NCBI RefSeq assembly: GCF_014212175.1
Contig: NZ_JACJVR010000050.1
Location: forward strand, 1-64,000
DNA from: Cohnella xylanilytica
GTDB taxonomy: Bacteria; Bacillota; Bacilli; Paenibacillales; Paenibacillaceae
DNA length: 64,000 nucleotides
Direction of reading: 5' to 3'
Below the pieces are notes generated by a model, which was not told where the DNA came from, searched no databases, and saw only the letters and a list, made by a program, of their open reading frames with translations. Position 1 is the stretch's first letter, and every line of letters starts with the position of its first letter. Shown one piece after another: positions 16,686 through 24,810 of this stretch. The position numbers and the translations under genes were made by a program.

Positions 16686-17582
16686 ATGCCGCTCGTGTCC
16701 ATCGTCATGTTATGTTGGAATCGGCTCGAGGATGTACGCGAGAGCTTGACTCGGATTCGCCTTATCGAATATCCGGAACTGGAAGTCATCGTCGTCGACA
16801 ACGGTTCGACCGATGGGACGCCCGAGATGATTGAGAGAGAATTCCCGGAGGTCCGGCTTCTTCGTATGACGGAGAATATCGGGATCGCCGCCTATAATCG
16901 GGGATTCGAGAGAGCGAGAGGGGAGTATCTCGTCATCATCGACGACGATTCTTTTCCAGCGCCGAAGGCCATCGGCCGAATGGTAAGGAAGTTCGAGAGG
17001 GACCCGGATCTTGGCGTAGTCGCCTTCGACGTGAGAAACTTCTATCATTACGATGAAGTGGCCCAAGTCGAAGAGCCCGAATCTTCGGCCAAGGATTCGT
17101 CCGCTACGGCAGCCCACTATTACATGTCCTTCAATGGGGCGGGAGTCGGCATACGGACGAATCTGTTTCGTCGCGTCGGCTTTTATCCCGAAGAGTTCTT
17201 TCTTTATAACAACGAGATGGACAGTGCCTTCCGGATCTGGGATGCCGGTTACCGAATCGAGTTCCACTCCGATGTGGTCGCTTATCATAAATATTCTCCA
17301 GTGAACCGCACTTCTTGGCGAGCACCGTACTATTATGTTCGCAACGCTTTCTGGCTAGTGTGGAAGAACTATCCCGCCCCGATGGCGTTAAGGCTGACTC
17401 GAAGTCTCTTGTTTAAATGCGTCCACGCTTCCTTGGAGCAAAGAACCTGGATTTACTTGAAGGCCATGAGAGACGCATTCCGCCAGGCGAATCTTATCCA
17501 AGGCAAACGGAAGCCCGTACGGGAAGAGATCGCGCTGAACTTGAGGGTGCCCTATGACGTGTTCTTTACTTTTTACCGATAA
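16686..17582 (+). CDS. GT2 glycosyltransferase, rhamnosyltransferase-like
   Basis: 298-residue GT-A enzyme: PLVSIVMLCWNRLEDVRESL, VIVVDNGSTDGTPEMI, DxD-type VIIDDDSF, acceptor-side SFNGAGVGIRTNLFRRVGFYPEEFFLYNNEMDSAFRI (in part), and HKYSP. The pattern is that of GT2 enzymes extending surface glycans. No transmembrane helix is evident. Shine-Dalgarno GGGAGAAG precedes ATG. It may extend the glycan begun by Maf or build a separate one; the linked sugar is unknown. Confidence 0.85.
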   Translation: MPLVSIVMLCWNRLEDVRESLTRIRLIEYPELEVIVVDNGSTDGTPEMIEREFPEVRLLRMTENIGIAAYNRGFERARGEYLVIIDDDSFPAPKAIGRMVRKFERDPDLGVVAFDVRNFYHYDEVAQVEEPESSAKDSSATAAHYYMSFNGAGVGIRTNLFRRVGFYPEEFFLYNNEMDSAFRIWDAGYRIEFHSDVVAYHKYSPVNRTSWRAPYYYVRNAFWLVWKNYPAPMALRLTRSLLFKCVHASLEQRTWIYLKAMRDAFRQANLIQGKRKPVREEIALNLRVPYDVFFTFYR

Positions 17583-17617
17583 TCTATGTAATCAGGAGCG
17601 GAAGGGAGCAATCACGA

Positions 17618-18136
17618 ATGGAATATCAGCGTCCCCTTAATGCTCTGATTATTCGGTCGGCAAGCTTCCAGCAGCTCGATCAGAATCTTCCCGAGCTGCT
17701 GGCCGCATTCCCGGACCATCGCTTCGATATGCTGACTCATGAGCATGGAATGAAGCTGGCTCTCAAATATCAGGATCTGAATCGGATTATAAGCTATTCC
17801 CATTCGGGAAGCTTCAGCATCCGGAGAAGAGAACCGGGGCTTCGGGGAATTCGGTACGATGTTGTGATAATCCCCGTGGCGAACCTCACCGGGGCAGGAT
17901 TTTTGAACGTTTTGTTTTTTTCGCTAACGATCAAGACGAACCGACGGTTCCTTTGCAACATGGTGTCCGATATAAAGCGTGTAACCGTACCGGCTATCTT
18001 GCTCAAGGGATTAGGGAGCGTCATTAACAAGTTCGTATCTGGACTTCTAACTCTCGCGACATACCCGATCCTTCGGTTGGCTCTGCCGCGAATGCTAAGT
18101 AGACTGGACGATCCGAGTCGAAAGGGGAACAGCTAG
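17618..18136 (+). CDS. Short GT9-like N-domain protein
   Basis: 172 residues. The first 100 look like the N-terminal Rossmann half of heptosyltransferase-type GT-B enzymes (ALIIRSASFQQLDQNLPELL, FPDHRFDMLTHEHG, NRIISY, YDVVIIPVANL). The donor-binding C-terminal half is absent; instead the chain ends in a hydrophobic stretch (VPAILLKGLGSVINKF, LLTLATYPILRLALPRML) that may associate with the membrane. It has a good Shine-Dalgarno (GGAAGGGAG) and its stop lies two bases from glf, so it seems to be expressed. I do not recognise a defined family. Confidence 0.6.
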   Translation: MEYQRPLNALIIRSASFQQLDQNLPELLAAFPDHRFDMLTHEHGMKLALKYQDLNRIISYSHSGSFSIRRREPGLRGIRYDVVIIPVANLTGAGFLNVLFFSLTIKTNRRFLCNMVSDIKRVTVPAILLKGLGSVINKFVSGLLTLATYPILRLALPRMLSRLDDPSRKGNS

Positions 18137-18137
18137 C

Positions 18138-19301
18138 ATGTACGATTACGTGGTTATTGGAGCGGGCTTGTCCGGGGCGGTCATGGCAGAGCGTATTGCC
18201 AACGTGCAAGGCAAGAATGTACTGATTATAGAGAAGCGTCGTCATATTGGCGGCAATACTTATGACCGATACGATGAGAATGGCGTGCTCATTCATCAGT
18301 ATGGACCGCATATTTTTCACACTAAGCTTAAGCAAGTCTGGGACTACCTGTCCCGGTTCACGGAGTGGCGTCATTATCATCACCAGGTGTTAGGGAGCAT
18401 CGATGGGAAGCTCGTTCCGATTCCGTTCAACTTGAACACGCTGGAACAACTGCTCCCCGCCCGGCTCGCCGGAGAGCTGGAAGAGAAGCTCGTCATCCAC
18501 TTCGGATATGGCTCTAAGGTGCCGATCTTAAAGCTAAGGGAAGCGGAAGACCGCGATCTTCGCTGGCTGGCTGACCTGGTCTACGAGAAGGTATTTCTTC
18601 ACTACACAACCAAGCAATGGGGCATGACACCCGAAGAGTTGGACCCGAACGTGACAGGGAGAGTTCCTGTGTTCGTCTCCAGGGATGACCGCTATTTCTC
18701 CGATCCGTATCAGGGGCTGCCTAAGCATGGTTACACGCAGATGGTTGAGAACATGCTCGATCATCCGAATATCAAACTGATGTTGAACACCGATTATCGG
18801 GAAGCATTGAGCTTCCACCTGGAGAACGGAAGCTTCTCGCTATTCGGACAACCCTTCGACGGCAAAGTGATTTATACCGGAGCGATCGACGAATTGTTCG
18901 ATTATAAGCACGGACGGCTCCCGTATCGTTCCCTTCGCTTCGAGTTCGAGGGTGTTCGCAAGCCGGAATATCAGAAGACGGGAACGGTCAATTACCCGAA
19001 TGAATACGACTATACCCGGATTACGGAATTCAAGCATCTGACAGGTCAACAGCATGCGGATACGACTATCGTCCGGGAGTACCCTCAGCCCTACGAGCCA
19101 GAAGTGCCCGGGCGAGACATTCCATATTATCCGGTACCCCGCCCTGAGAACCAAGAGTTGTTCAAGAAATATTGGAGAGAGGCTCAGGACATCGATCAGC
19201 TCGTGTTGATCGGGCGCCTGGCCGAATACAAGTACTACGACATGGATGCGTGCGTGGCCAAGGCGCTGAAGGTTTTCGAACAACAGATTGACATCGGATA
19301 A
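18138..19301 (+). CDS. glf: UDP-galactopyranose mutase
   Basis: FAD enzyme converting UDP-galactopyranose to UDP-galactofuranose. 387 residues. FAD site YDYVVIGAGLSGAVMAERIA at the N-terminus, EKRRHIGGNTYD, YGPHIFHT, VPIPFNLNTL, and the conserved YTGAIDELFDYKHGRLPYRSL segment (split here for length). The end (LIGRLAEYKYYDMDACVAKAL) is the typical Glf C-terminus. It implies galactofuranose in one of the glycans made here, or in a cell-wall glycan. It follows the GT9-like gene by one base. Confidence 0.95.
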   Translation: MYDYVVIGAGLSGAVMAERIANVQGKNVLIIEKRRHIGGNTYDRYDENGVLIHQYGPHIFHTKLKQVWDYLSRFTEWRHYHHQVLGSIDGKLVPIPFNLNTLEQLLPARLAGELEEKLVIHFGYGSKVPILKLREAEDRDLRWLADLVYEKVFLHYTTKQWGMTPEELDPNVTGRVPVFVSRDDRYFSDPYQGLPKHGYTQMVENMLDHPNIKLMLNTDYREALSFHLENGSFSLFGQPFDGKVIYTGAIDELFDYKHGRLPYRSLRFEFEGVRKPEYQKTGTVNYPNEYDYTRITEFKHLTGQQHADTTIVREYPQPYEPEVPGRDIPYYPVPRPENQELFKKYWREAQDIDQLVLIGRLAEYKYYDMDACVAKALKVFEQQIDIG

Positions 19302-19316
19302 AAGGGCAGGTGCAAC

Positions 19317-20588
19317 GTGGCGAATAAATACCTAGTAGTCTGTAGAGCTGGAGATTCCTCGCTTCATCGGGAATGGATTAAGAACGCCGAACACAAGAAC
19401 TTCGATTTGTGGATCGATTATTACGGTAATGAGGAGAACCGCTATAAGGAAGAGGCCGACTATTACTATCATCGCAAGGGATTGAAATGGCCGATTCTTT
19501 ATAAAGCGGTAAGAGATCATATTGAGATGATGTCTCAATATGATGCCGTATGGTTTCCGGATGACGATCTCCTTGCGGATACGAAGACTATCCACGATAT
19601 GTTCGATCTATTCTCGGAATATCGACTTCAGATCGCCCAACCCGCTTTGACCGAGGATTCTTACGCCTCATATGCCGTTACGATTCGTAACTCCAACATG
19701 ATCTTAAGGTATGTGGATTTTGTGGAGGTCATGGCTCCGATCTTCTCGCGCGAGGCTCTGGCAGAGTGTTATCCGACCTTTAACTTGGGCCGAACCGGCT
19801 GGGGACTGGATTTCGTGTGGCCGAAGCTGCTGGGATATCCGACGCATGGAATGGCCGTTCTGGATGCCACTCCCGTTAAACATACTCGTCCAGTCGGCGG
19901 CGGCGATATCTATAAGAACGGCATGCAGCAAGCGCAAGAAGAAGCGACGAAGCTTCTGAAGCTGTTCCAGATCGACATTAGAGGCAACTCCGCGGTATAT
20001 GGGGGAGTAGTGGCCGAAGGAAAGTCGGCTTCGCCATCAAGCGAGCCGTTCGCTTCGTTGTTATTGAGCGGAAGCAGTCGAGTGATTCCGATGAATGATC
20101 GCCACATTCTGCAGTATTATTTTCCGAGTCTGTTGAACATTTTGAATCCCGAACAAGGGTACCACTATATTCAAGCGAACAAAAAGGACAGCCTACCGGA
20201 TTATCTAAGTTTATCGAAGGTGGTAGCGGCTTTCTCGGAGCTGAATCCGGACAATGTGGCCGAGTTGGTATTAGAGGAACTGTCTTCGTTGGAGGATGAT
20301 ATGATCTTCCAGGCAATTGAACTTTATGATCAAGAGAAGATCGAACTGCTGAACAGCATCGCGGTCGGATTCTTTTATAACGGGATCCATGATCGGGTAC
20401 TGCCTTTCTTGCTTACGGCTTACCAGTTGGACAATTATTTCTTCAATACCTTGTTTAACTTGGGGTATGTGCTGCATCAGTATGGGGAGCACAAGCTGAG
20501 TTTGCAGTATTTGGAGATGATTAAAGATAAGGGCACTGATGTTCTTTCTCTAATAGAAAATGTCAAAGCAATAGTAAAAAAAGGATGA
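19317..20588 (+). CDS. DUF707 domain protein with TPR-like C-terminus
   Basis: 423 residues. N-terminal 220 residues match the DUF707 glycosyltransferase-like fold: YLVVCRAGDSSLHREWI, a DxD-like WFPDDDLLAD, QPALTEDSY, FNLGRTGWGLDFVWPKLLG, and HTRPVGGGDIY. The C-terminal 90 residues (ALY...NSIAVGFFYNGIHDRVLPFLLTAY, LFNLGYVLHQYGEHKLSLQYLE) are TPR-like, as in the transferase at 10314. It starts at GTG 19317 after GGCAGG. Donor and acceptor are unknown; a glycosyltransferase role is likely but not proven by motif. Confidence 0.72.
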   Translation: MANKYLVVCRAGDSSLHREWIKNAEHKNFDLWIDYYGNEENRYKEEADYYYHRKGLKWPILYKAVRDHIEMMSQYDAVWFPDDDLLADTKTIHDMFDLFSEYRLQIAQPALTEDSYASYAVTIRNSNMILRYVDFVEVMAPIFSREALAECYPTFNLGRTGWGLDFVWPKLLGYPTHGMAVLDATPVKHTRPVGGGDIYKNGMQQAQEEATKLLKLFQIDIRGNSAVYGGVVAEGKSASPSSEPFASLLLSGSSRVIPMNDRHILQYYFPSLLNILNPEQGYHYIQANKKDSLPDYLSLSKVVAAFSELNPDNVAELVLEELSSLEDDMIFQAIELYDQEKIELLNSIAVGFFYNGIHDRVLPFLLTAYQLDNYFFNTLFNLGYVLHQYGEHKLSLQYLEMIKDKGTDVLSLIENVKAIVKKG

Positions 20589-20607
20589 GTTAGGAGGGCG
20601 TTCAATT

Positions 20608-21558
20608 TTGCCAAAGCTCCTGTTTACGTCCATCGGAAGACGCGTTCAACTCCTGCGGCATTTTCAGCAACATGGATGGCACGTAATCGGAGTGGATGTT
20701 CATCCCGAAGAGTGCGCGGCACAGCATCTCGTAGAGACGATTTACGAGGTACCTCCATGCCATCATCCGCAATACTTCGATAATTTGCTAGAGATTTGCC
20801 GGCAGGAGAGGGTGGAATGGTTGATCCCTCTGTATGAGCCCGAATTGCCGGAACTCGCGGAGTTTCGTCCTGCTTTCGAACGGCAGGGAGTCAAAGTTCT
20901 TGTCGCCGCAGAAAAATCGCTGTCGATCTGCCGGGATAAACTAAAGCTGCATCGATTCCTTAGAGATAGAGGGCTTCCATCACCGGATACATACGAGGAA
21001 CCGTTCCTTTTAGACGATGGCTCCCAATGGGTGCTGAAGCCGAGGACGGGCATGGGAAGCAAGGACGTCTACATTGGAGGCCGGCAGGACGTTGTGCCCA
21101 TGATTGGAAAGGTTCATGCCCCGCTTATTCAACGATTTATTGAAGGCCAAGAGTATAGCATAGATGTCTTTGCTACTTCCAAGGGGCAGGTTTTATCGGT
21201 CGTCCCGCGACATCGTTTGGAAGTACGGGCGGGTGAGGTGAGCAAGTCCGTTACGGTAGTAGATGAAGAAGTGACTAGGCTCTCGATTCGACTCATTCAG
21301 GAGCTTGAATTAACGGGACCGGCTACGATTCAAGGAATTAGAGATGCCGGGACCGGGAAGTTTTACTTTATTGAGGTAAACCCAAGATTTGGAGGCGGCG
21401 TTCCGTTAACGATCGAAGCGGGGATTCCATATGCGGATTTCTTGAGGGAGACGTATCACCAACAAGTGGGGACGCTTCATTCATATCGGACAGGTCTCAA
21501 AATGCTTCGCTATGACGAAGCCGTGTTCGTAACGGAAAAAGGAAGGGTCGAAGCGTGA
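20608..21558 (+). CDS. ATP-grasp ligase
   Basis: 316-residue ATP-grasp enzyme of the carbamoyl-phosphate-synthase-large-chain-like group: N-terminal pre-ATP-grasp domain (LLFTSIGRRVQLLRHF), ATP-binding lysines in SQWVLKPRTGMGSKDVYI, LIQRFIEGQEYSIDVF, and metal site FYFIEVNPRFGGG. Such enzymes join a carboxylate to an amine or other nucleophile. TTG 20608 is the start, with AGGAGGG ten bases upstream. Its stop overlaps the next gene (GTGA). In other flagellin-sugar loci, ATP-grasp enzymes sit beside nonulosonate genes; an amino-acid ligation to an amino sugar is a reasonable guess, not a demonstrated role. Confidence 0.85.
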   Translation: MPKLLFTSIGRRVQLLRHFQQHGWHVIGVDVHPEECAAQHLVETIYEVPPCHHPQYFDNLLEICRQERVEWLIPLYEPELPELAEFRPAFERQGVKVLVAAEKSLSICRDKLKLHRFLRDRGLPSPDTYEEPFLLDDGSQWVLKPRTGMGSKDVYIGGRQDVVPMIGKVHAPLIQRFIEGQEYSIDVFATSKGQVLSVVPRHRLEVRAGEVSKSVTVVDEEVTRLSIRLIQELELTGPATIQGIRDAGTGKFYFIEVNPRFGGGVPLTIEAGIPYADFLRETYHQQVGTLHSYRTGLKMLRYDEAVFVTEKGRVEA

Positions 21559-22658
21559 AAAACATTCTCGTCTATCCATGCGATACGGAAGAAGCGCGGG
21601 AGATCAATCAAGCTTTAGGTAAACTTATCCATTGCACCCTGTTTGGAGTTAGCGGCAACAACGCTAATCTTCGGACAGGGGCATTCGTTTATCGGAGGTA
21701 TCTTGGGAAGCTAGACGAAGGTCTACCGGATTGGTCGAAGCGCCTTCAAGAAATTGTAAGGAAGCATAAGATCGAAATGATTTATCCGGCTTCCGTGGAG
21801 GCGGCAGAACTTTTGATGAAGCATAGGGATCAACTTGGTATAGAGATCCTATCAGCACCGCTTCAAACCATAGACGTTTGTCGTTCGGAGATCGAGACTT
21901 CGAAGTTGTTGCAACAGACACAAGCGACTCCCTTGGGAATTTCGGACGGGGAATACCAAGTCTGCTGTCTAACGGATCGTCATGGCCAACTTCGCTTCTC
22001 GTCAGTTTTGGGGAGAGAAGAATGCGATTCACACATGAATTCGATTGAGAAAGTCTCTATAGAGATTAATGCGCGTCTGGTTCTCCGAGGAGCCTGGTCC
22101 TACCAGATGCAAATATCGGGTGGACTCGTTACTGGATTAAAGATCATTCTCGGAATAGTACCTGAAATGGCAATTTGCCGCAACAACGGGGCTAATCTGG
22201 CGGCTTTAACCTTCTTTGATAGAGTTGGCCATGAGATCGAGGTCAGACCATCATCGATAAAAGTGGATGCTGAAGCCTATTTAACCTATCATTATAAAAT
22301 CGACTACGATTACGATGACGTATACATGGACTTGGACGATACCGTTATCGTTAACGAACGAATCAATCCGGTCATAATCGCATTCTTGTTCCAATGTCGA
22401 AACGAGGGAAAGCGGGTTCATCTCATTACTAAACACCGGTATGAGTTGAACAAGACGTTAGAGAATTATAAAATCGACGGGTTGTTTGATTCCATATTCT
22501 GGATCAAACATTCCGACGAAAAATACCGATATATGAAGAGAGAACGTGCGATATTCATTGACGACGCTTATTCGGAACGTAAGAAGGTGGCCGAGAATTT
22601 AGGCATCCCTGCCTTTGAAGTAAGCGCCGTAGAGTGTCTGATAGATTGGAGACTGTAG
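21555..22658 (+). CDS. Pre-ATP-grasp-like domain fused to HAD-type domain
   Basis: 367 residues. The first 110 (NILVYPCDTEEAREINQAL ... IEMIYPASVEAAELLMKH, LSAPLQTIDVCRSEIETSKLL) match the front half of an ATP-grasp enzyme; the following part has RLVLRGAWSYQMQISGG but lacks a clear metal-binding E-x-N motif. The C-terminal 120 residues are a HAD domain: DVYMDLDDTVIVN (motif I D-x-D-x-T), HLITKHRYEL, and IFIDDAYSERKKVAE (motif IV). GTG 21555 overlaps the previous stop, so the two proteins are made together and may form a complex. I do not know a characterised homologue. Confidence 0.7.
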   Translation: MKNILVYPCDTEEAREINQALGKLIHCTLFGVSGNNANLRTGAFVYRRYLGKLDEGLPDWSKRLQEIVRKHKIEMIYPASVEAAELLMKHRDQLGIEILSAPLQTIDVCRSEIETSKLLQQTQATPLGISDGEYQVCCLTDRHGQLRFSSVLGREECDSHMNSIEKVSIEINARLVLRGAWSYQMQISGGLVTGLKIILGIVPEMAICRNNGANLAALTFFDRVGHEIEVRPSSIKVDAEAYLTYHYKIDYDYDDVYMDLDDTVIVNERINPVIIAFLFQCRNEGKRVHLITKHRYELNKTLENYKIDGLFDSIFWIKHSDEKYRYMKRERAIFIDDAYSERKKVAENLGIPAFEVSAVECLIDWRL

Positions 22659-22662
22659 CAAT

Positions 22663-23592
22663 ATGAGCGAAGTCAGACATGAACCGATTCGAGTCTGGGA
22701 AGAGGATGGAGTTCGGGTCATTGAATGTGCGGATTGCGGGTTTATTCACGTCGATCCAATACCCACAAAGGATAAACTTTTAACTTTTTATGAGCAAAGA
22801 TACTACAAGGATGTTAAGCCATTTAACTATGAAATAACGCCCGAATATAAAGAGAATGTTCTCCAACAGGTCAGTACTAATTTATTCTACCAGGGTATTT
22901 ACAACCATGTTAACAAGTTACTTCCTTTAGATCGCCCCCGAACACAACGTATGCTTGATATTGGTTGTGGAAATGATCTACTAGCAAAGTACTTTTCAAT
23001 TCAGGGGTGGAATGCCGAAGCGTTGGAACCAAGTAAAGACGCTGCGAAATATCTGCGTGAGTTTGGGCTAGTAGTTCATGAGATATTTGCAGAAGAAATT
23101 AACGAGTTAAAGTTGGAAGAGATTTCCTTTGTAAATATTCAATTTGTTCTGGAACATATTTCAGACCCGATTTCCCTGCTTAAGGAGGTCTACGATGTTA
23201 TGACCCCTGGTGGGGTTGTCCGAATTTGTGTGCCTAATGACTTTAGTGATGGTCAATTAGCGTATAGAGAATACTACAACGAGAAGCTACGTTGGGTTGT
23301 TCAACCTGATCATATCAATTATTTCTCTTTTTCTTCACTTAATTCATTATTAAGTAAATGTGGTTTTAAAGAAGTATATCGAACGACAAATTTCCCTCTT
23401 GAATTTCTTCTTCTAGGAGGGATGAATTACTATACGGATGAGGAACAGCAGAAGAAGGTAGGGCCTTTCATTCAACAGTTTGAGCAAGCATTTGCAAAAG
23501 CCGGTAAGTGGGAAAAGTTGCTTCAACTGTATGGAGCTTTAGCTCACTTGGAACTTGGACGTTCCGTTTATATGTTCGCAATTAAACGCTAA
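22663..23592 (+). CDS. SAM-dependent methyltransferase with N-terminal zinc ribbon
   Basis: Class I methyltransferase, 309 residues. An N-terminal knuckle (ECADCGFIHVDPIPTKDKL) resembles the ribbon of sugar methyltransferases; the SAM site is RMLDIGCGNDLLAKYF, followed by NAEALEPSKDA, FVNIQFVLEHISDPISLLKE and MTPGGVVRICVP. Acceptor unknown. It follows the ATP-grasp/HAD pair by four bases and precedes PseI, so a role in decorating the nonulosonic acid or a linked amino acid is plausible. Base composition is more AT-rich than the preceding genes. Confidence 0.82.
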   Translation: MSEVRHEPIRVWEEDGVRVIECADCGFIHVDPIPTKDKLLTFYEQRYYKDVKPFNYEITPEYKENVLQQVSTNLFYQGIYNHVNKLLPLDRPRTQRMLDIGCGNDLLAKYFSIQGWNAEALEPSKDAAKYLREFGLVVHEIFAEEINELKLEEISFVNIQFVLEHISDPISLLKEVYDVMTPGGVVRICVPNDFSDGQLAYREYYNEKLRWVVQPDHINYFSFSSLNSLLSKCGFKEVYRTTNFPLEFLLLGGMNYYTDEEQQKKVGPFIQQFEQAFAKAGKWEKLLQLYGALAHLELGRSVYMFAIKR

Positions 23593-23622
23593 AGTGGTTT
23601 TTTAAGGAAGGGGGCAGCTAAA

Positions 23623-24675
23623 ATGCCGCACGAAATAAAAATAGTTAATCGATGGATTGGTTCTGCGCATAAGCCCTTTATCATCGCAGAAATGTCTGGT
23701 AACCATAACCAATCGCTTGAGCGGGCACTAGCAATCGTGGATGCTGCTGCCGAGTCGGGGGTAGATGCACTCAAGCTGCAGACTTATACTGCAGATACGA
23801 TGACATTGAATATCAATGAAGGAGACTTCTTCATCGATGACCCTTCTAGCCTCTGGAAAGGTGAATCATTGTATAAGCTCTACCAGGAAGCGTACACCCC
23901 TTGGGAGTGGCATGAGCCTATTTTTAATCGTTGTTACGAGTTGGGAATTATTCCATTTAGCACGCCGTTTGACGAGACGGCTGTAGATTTTTTGGAGGGG
24001 CTGGATACCCCGATTTATAAGATCGCCTCATTCGAGAACACTGATATTCCACTTATCCGGAGGGTAGCTCGTACAGGTAAACCTCTAATCATTTCAACTG
24101 GTATGGCTTCGATTGCAGAGTTAGATGAAACTGTTCGAGCGGCAAGGGAAGCGGGGTGTGAGGATCTCATCCTCTTGAAATGTACGAGCACATACCCCGC
24201 AACCCCAGAGAACTCTAACCTCACGACAATACCTCACTTGGGCCGGTTATTTGATTGTCAGGTAGGAGTCTCTGATCACACTATGGGAATTGGTGTGAGT
24301 GTGGCTAGTGTCGCTCTCGGAGGTACCGTGATCGAGAAGCATTTCACGCTGGCTCGCGCGGATGGCGGTGTGGATTCCGCCTTTTCCATGGAGCCTCATG
24401 AAATGAGAGCATTGGTGGAAGAGTCGGAGAAGGCTTGGCTTAGTATGGGAAGTATTCACTTTGGTCCTACGGCGGCTGAGAAGCCATCTATGAAGCATCG
24501 TCGCTCTCTATATGTTGTGAAGGATATTAAGGCGGGAGAGGCCTTTACTCCGGACAATGTACGGGCTATACGTCCAGGAGCAGGAATGCCTCCAAAATAT
24601 TTCGATATGTTGCTTAGTAAAAAAGCAAGTCGTGATATTAAAGCGGGTACTCCTGTTGACTGGAAGCTTTTATAG
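23623..24675 (+). CDS. pseI: PseI, pseudaminic acid synthase
   Basis: Condenses 2,4-diacetamido-2,4,6-trideoxy-L-altrose with phosphoenolpyruvate to pseudaminic acid. 350 residues of the NeuB family: PFIIAEMSGNHNQSLERAL and ALKLQTYTADTMTLN are close to the PseI subgroup (rather than NeuB or LegI), then IPFSTPFDETAVDFLE, PIYKIASFENTDIPLI, STGMASIAELDE and LLKCTSTYPATPE. The C-terminal SAF domain starts RRSLYVVKDIKAGEAFTPDNV. Shine-Dalgarno AAGGAAGGGGGC. A terminator follows. Confidence 0.93.
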   Translation: MPHEIKIVNRWIGSAHKPFIIAEMSGNHNQSLERALAIVDAAAESGVDALKLQTYTADTMTLNINEGDFFIDDPSSLWKGESLYKLYQEAYTPWEWHEPIFNRCYELGIIPFSTPFDETAVDFLEGLDTPIYKIASFENTDIPLIRRVARTGKPLIISTGMASIAELDETVRAAREAGCEDLILLKCTSTYPATPENSNLTTIPHLGRLFDCQVGVSDHTMGIGVSVASVALGGTVIEKHFTLARADGGVDSAFSMEPHEMRALVEESEKAWLSMGSIHFGPTAAEKPSMKHRRSLYVVKDIKAGEAFTPDNVRAIRPGAGMPPKYFDMLLSKKASRDIKAGTPVDWKLL

Positions 24676-24688
24676 GTAATGTAGTATA

Positions 24689-24719
24689 AGGCATCTGCAA
24701 TTGGGCAGATGCTCTTTTA
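24689..24719 (+). terminator. Terminator after pseI
   Basis: GCATCTGC / GCAGATGC (24691-24698, 24705-24712), loop AATTGG, then TCTTTT. It ends the maf-to-pseI transcript and separates it from the pseF-like gene, which has its own candidate promoter. Confidence 0.82.
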
Positions 24720-24740
24720 GTTGAATAATTGCGAGGGATA

Positions 24741-24769
24741 CTATAGATTAAACATTGTCGAACCGATAA
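24741..24769 (+). promoter_or_regulatory. Possible sigma-D promoter of pseF-like gene
   Basis: CTATA (24741-24745), 16 bases, ACCGATAA (24762-24769). One mismatch in the -35 box; spacing is identical to the flagellar promoters upstream. Weaker than those before fliS or hag. Confidence 0.45.
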
Positions 24770-24810
24770 TGAAAAGAAAGAATAAAATAGCAAACGAGGA
24801 ATAGAACGTT

